This document shows, in pieces, positions 35,953 to 37,334 of a stretch of 37,334 nt of DNA. Location: contig JAFECL010000033.1 of NCBI GenBank assembly GCA_018242165.1, forward strand, positions 1 to 37,334, given 5' to 3'. A model generated the notes under the pieces. That model saw only the letters and a list, made by a program, of their open reading frames with translations, was not told the origin of the DNA and ran no database searches. Within the stretch, counting starts at the first letter, position 1, and every line of letters begins with the position of its first letter. The stretch comes from Pseudomonadota bacterium (GTDB taxonomy: Bacteria > Pseudomonadota > Alphaproteobacteria > Sphingomonadales > Sphingomonadaceae). The translations under genes and the position numbers were made by a program.

Positions 35953-36288
35953 ATGACGGTGTTTCGGGTGTTCCTGTTGGCATGGTTGGCGGCGGTTGTC
36001 GGCTACACCGGCCTGACCATTGCCGGGCACGGGCTGGGGCTGTTTCCGGTGTTCTTCGGCGCGATTGCCGCTGGCGATTGGCCCGGCCAGTTCAACCTCG
36101 ATTTCCTAGGGATGCTGATCCTTTCGGCGCTGTGGGTTTCGTGGCGCGAGGGCTATGGCCTGCGCGGGCTGGTGCTGGGCCTGCTGGCCTTCAACCTCGG
36201 TTCGCCCTTCCTGTGCGGGTACCTGCTGGTCCTGGCCGCGCGGCATGGCGGAGACCTGCGGGCGATGCTGGTGGGCGCCGAGCGATAA
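35953..36288 (+). CDS. Small membrane protein, second gene of TetR-controlled pair
   Basis: A 111-residue protein starting MTVFRVFLLAWLAAVVGYTG with three predicted membrane helices (FRVFLLAWLAAVVGYTGLTI; FLGMLILSALWVSWRE; LRGLVLGLLAFNLGSPFLCG). Family not recognised. It starts 3 bp after the preceding membrane-protein gene. The two proteins may form a small membrane complex (inference from spacing only). Confidence 0.65.
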   Translation: MTVFRVFLLAWLAAVVGYTGLTIAGHGLGLFPVFFGAIAAGDWPGQFNLDFLGMLILSALWVSWREGYGLRGLVLGLLAFNLGSPFLCGYLLVLAARHGGDLRAMLVGAER

Positions 36289-36304
36289 CGGCGCTTTCCC
36301 AATA

Positions 36305-36320
36305 TTGACGTTTACGTAAA
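36305..36320. promoter_or_regulatory. LiuR-like operator upstream of the MerR gene
   Basis: TTGACGTTTACGTAAA is a 16-bp near-palindrome (arms TTGACGT / ACGTAAA, one mismatch), about 20 bp before the MerR start. Its first hexamer could itself be the -35. The ACGT-TT-ACGT core resembles sites I recall for MerR-type LiuR regulators of acyl-CoA catabolism, so autoregulation is likely. Confidence 0.5.
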
Positions 36321-36340
36321 GGTTATATACCTCGTGCAGC

Positions 36341-36802
36341 ATGATGGACATGCCGCACGATGCGTCGCTGACCGGTTCGCAACCCTATCCCGACGGGCGG
36401 ATTGACCGCCCCGACGCTTCGGACCGTAGCAGCTATACCATTTCCGATCTCGCCGCCGAATTCGGCGTGACCGCGCGCGCCTTGCGCTTCTACGAGGAAG
36501 AGGGGCTGATCGATCCGGCCCGGCAGGGCACCCAGCGGATCTATTCGAAGCGCGACCGCGCCCGCCTCGCCTGGATCCTGCGCGCCAAGAACGTCGGCTT
36601 CAGCCTGGCCGAAGTGCGCGAGATGATCGATCTCTACGATCTCGACGATGGCCGGGTCGAGCAGCGCCGGGTGACGCTGGAGCGCTGCCGCGAGCGGGTC
36701 GCCCAGCTCGATCGCCAGCGCGCCGACATCGAATCCGCGATTGCCGAGCTGAAGGGCTTCATCCGCCAGGTCGAAGCGCTCGAGCTGCCATCCAAACGCT
36801 GA
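36341..36802 (+). CDS. MerR-family (LiuR-like) transcriptional regulator
   Basis: A 153-residue regulator. The MerR HTH begins near residue 31: SYTISDLAAEFGVTARALRF, YEEEGLIDPARQGTQRIYSK, ARLAWILRAKNVGFSLAEVR. A C-terminal dimerisation coiled coil follows (RVTLERCRERVAQLDRQRAD). There is no metal-binding cysteine arrangement, which fits the LiuR group controlling fatty-acid or branched-chain amino-acid breakdown. An acyl-CoA dehydrogenase gene follows 23 bp downstream and is the obvious target. The N-terminal 30 residues are unconserved; a start one codon later (36344) is equally possible. Confidence 0.88.
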   Translation: MMDMPHDASLTGSQPYPDGRIDRPDASDRSSYTISDLAAEFGVTARALRFYEEEGLIDPARQGTQRIYSKRDRARLAWILRAKNVGFSLAEVREMIDLYDLDDGRVEQRRVTLERCRERVAQLDRQRADIESAIAELKGFIRQVEALELPSKR

Positions 36803-36825
36803 ATTTCCACGCAAGGACGATTCCC

Positions 36826-37334
36826 ATGCCCACTTACAAGGCCCCCACCCGCGACACCCTGTTCGTGCTGAACGAGCTGCTGCGCGTTGGCGATTACAGC
36901 CATCTGCCGGGTTTCGAGATGGCCACCCCCGACATGATCGAGGCGGTGATCGAGGAAGGTGGCAGGTTCTGTTCCGAAGTGCTCGCCCCGCTGAACCATT
37001 CCGGCGATGCCGAGGGCTGCACCCGCCATCCCGATGGCTCGGTCACCACGCCCAAGGGCTTCCGCGAGGCCTTTGCCCAGTTCCGTGAAGCGGGCTGGAA
37101 CACGCTGTGCGCCCCCACCGAATTCGGCGGGCAGGGGATGCCCTATGTGATCGGCGTGGCGATGGGCGAATATACCGATGGCGCCAACCAGGCCTTCGCG
37201 ATGTATCCCGGCCTCACCAACGGCGCCGTCGCCGCGATCCGCGCCGCCGGCTCGCCCGAGCAGCAGGCCAGGTTCCTGCCCAAGATGATCGCCGGTGAAT
37301 GGACCGGCACGATGAACCTGACCGAGCCGCAGGC
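36826..37334 (+). CDS. Acyl-CoA dehydrogenase (long DmdC-like type), 3' end outside window
   Basis: Flavin-dependent acyl-CoA dehydrogenase; about 169 N-terminal codons are visible. The start MPTYKAPTRDTLFVLNELLR and the segments VIEEGGRFCSEVLAPLNHSG, APTEFGGQGMPYVIGVAMGE and MIAGEWTGTMNLTEPQA are typical of the ~590-residue family that includes DmdC (3-methylmercaptopropionyl-CoA dehydrogenase), much longer than classical fatty acyl-CoA dehydrogenases. Substrate assignment within this family is unreliable; the LiuR-like regulator upstream suggests fatty-acid or branched-chain acyl-CoA oxidation. AAGGA precedes the ATG. Confidence 0.88.
   Translation, partial: MPTYKAPTRDTLFVLNELLRVGDYSHLPGFEMATPDMIEAVIEEGGRFCSEVLAPLNHSGDAEGCTRHPDGSVTTPKGFREAFAQFREAGWNTLCAPTEFGGQGMPYVIGVAMGEYTDGANQAFAMYPGLTNGAVAAIRAAGSPEQQARFLPKMIAGEWTGTMNLTEPQ

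Overview
The window looks like chromosome of an alphaproteobacterium of the Sphingomonadales (Novosphingobium/Sphingomonas/Erythrobacter type). Reasons: high GC with strong third-position GC bias (which creates very long false antisense reading frames), an rpoD-dnaG-yqeY-carA-carB-greA core block, an alphaproteobacterial RibB with a decayed RibA domain, DUF4170 and GatB/YqeY-domain proteins, and a DUF3604/parvulin/HupE module. This placement is inferred from gene content; no rRNA gene is present, and I recognised no tRNA gene.

Layout. (1) 1-9450, housekeeping: rpoD (3' part outside the window), dnaG and yqeY leftward; carA, a low-GC orphan gene wedged exactly between carA and carB, carB and greA rightward. 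(2) 9462-13374: a DUF4170 protein; a leftward four-gene membrane operon (DUF883-like protein with a histone-like tail, holin-III family protein, two small membrane proteins); enolase; a glutathione transferase. (3) 13371-15942: leftward riboflavin operon ribBX - EamA permease - ribH. RibBX carries its own helix-turn-helix, and a perfect palindrome sits between the -35 and -10 of its promoter. (4) 15952-21099: an acyltransferase-3 membrane protein, a small basic membrane peptide, then DUF3604 lipoprotein - parvulin - HupE/UreJ. (5) 21096-32381, the main accessory system: a divergent GbdR/GlxA-type AraC regulator, then corrinoid protein, DUF1638, MetV, MetF, pterin-binding methyltransferase, RACo-like reductive activator, non-pyrrolysine MttB-family methyltransferase, LysR regulator and formate-tetrahydrofolate ligase, all rightward and mostly overlapping or tightly spaced. 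(6) 32394-37334: a cruciform-like intergenic element, a class I methyltransferase, comF, a stretch that probably encodes a structured leftward RNA with an intrinsic terminator, hisI, a TetR regulator with twin operators divergent from two small membrane proteins, a MerR regulator, and the start of an acyl-CoA dehydrogenase.

How region 5 probably works (inference from families): the MttB homologue strips a methyl group from a quaternary or tertiary amine such as a betaine and places it on Co(I) of the corrinoid protein. The pterin-binding enzyme passes it to tetrahydrofolate. MetF/MetV oxidise methyl-THF to methylene-THF, a FolD-type enzyme outside the window would give formyl-THF, and Fhs would release formate with ATP formation. 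The RACo-like protein re-reduces cobalt that falls to Co(II), which matters in an aerobe. The individual families are known from acetogens and methanogens; a complete compact set in a sphingomonad, with DUF1638 and two regulators, is the most interesting content of the window.
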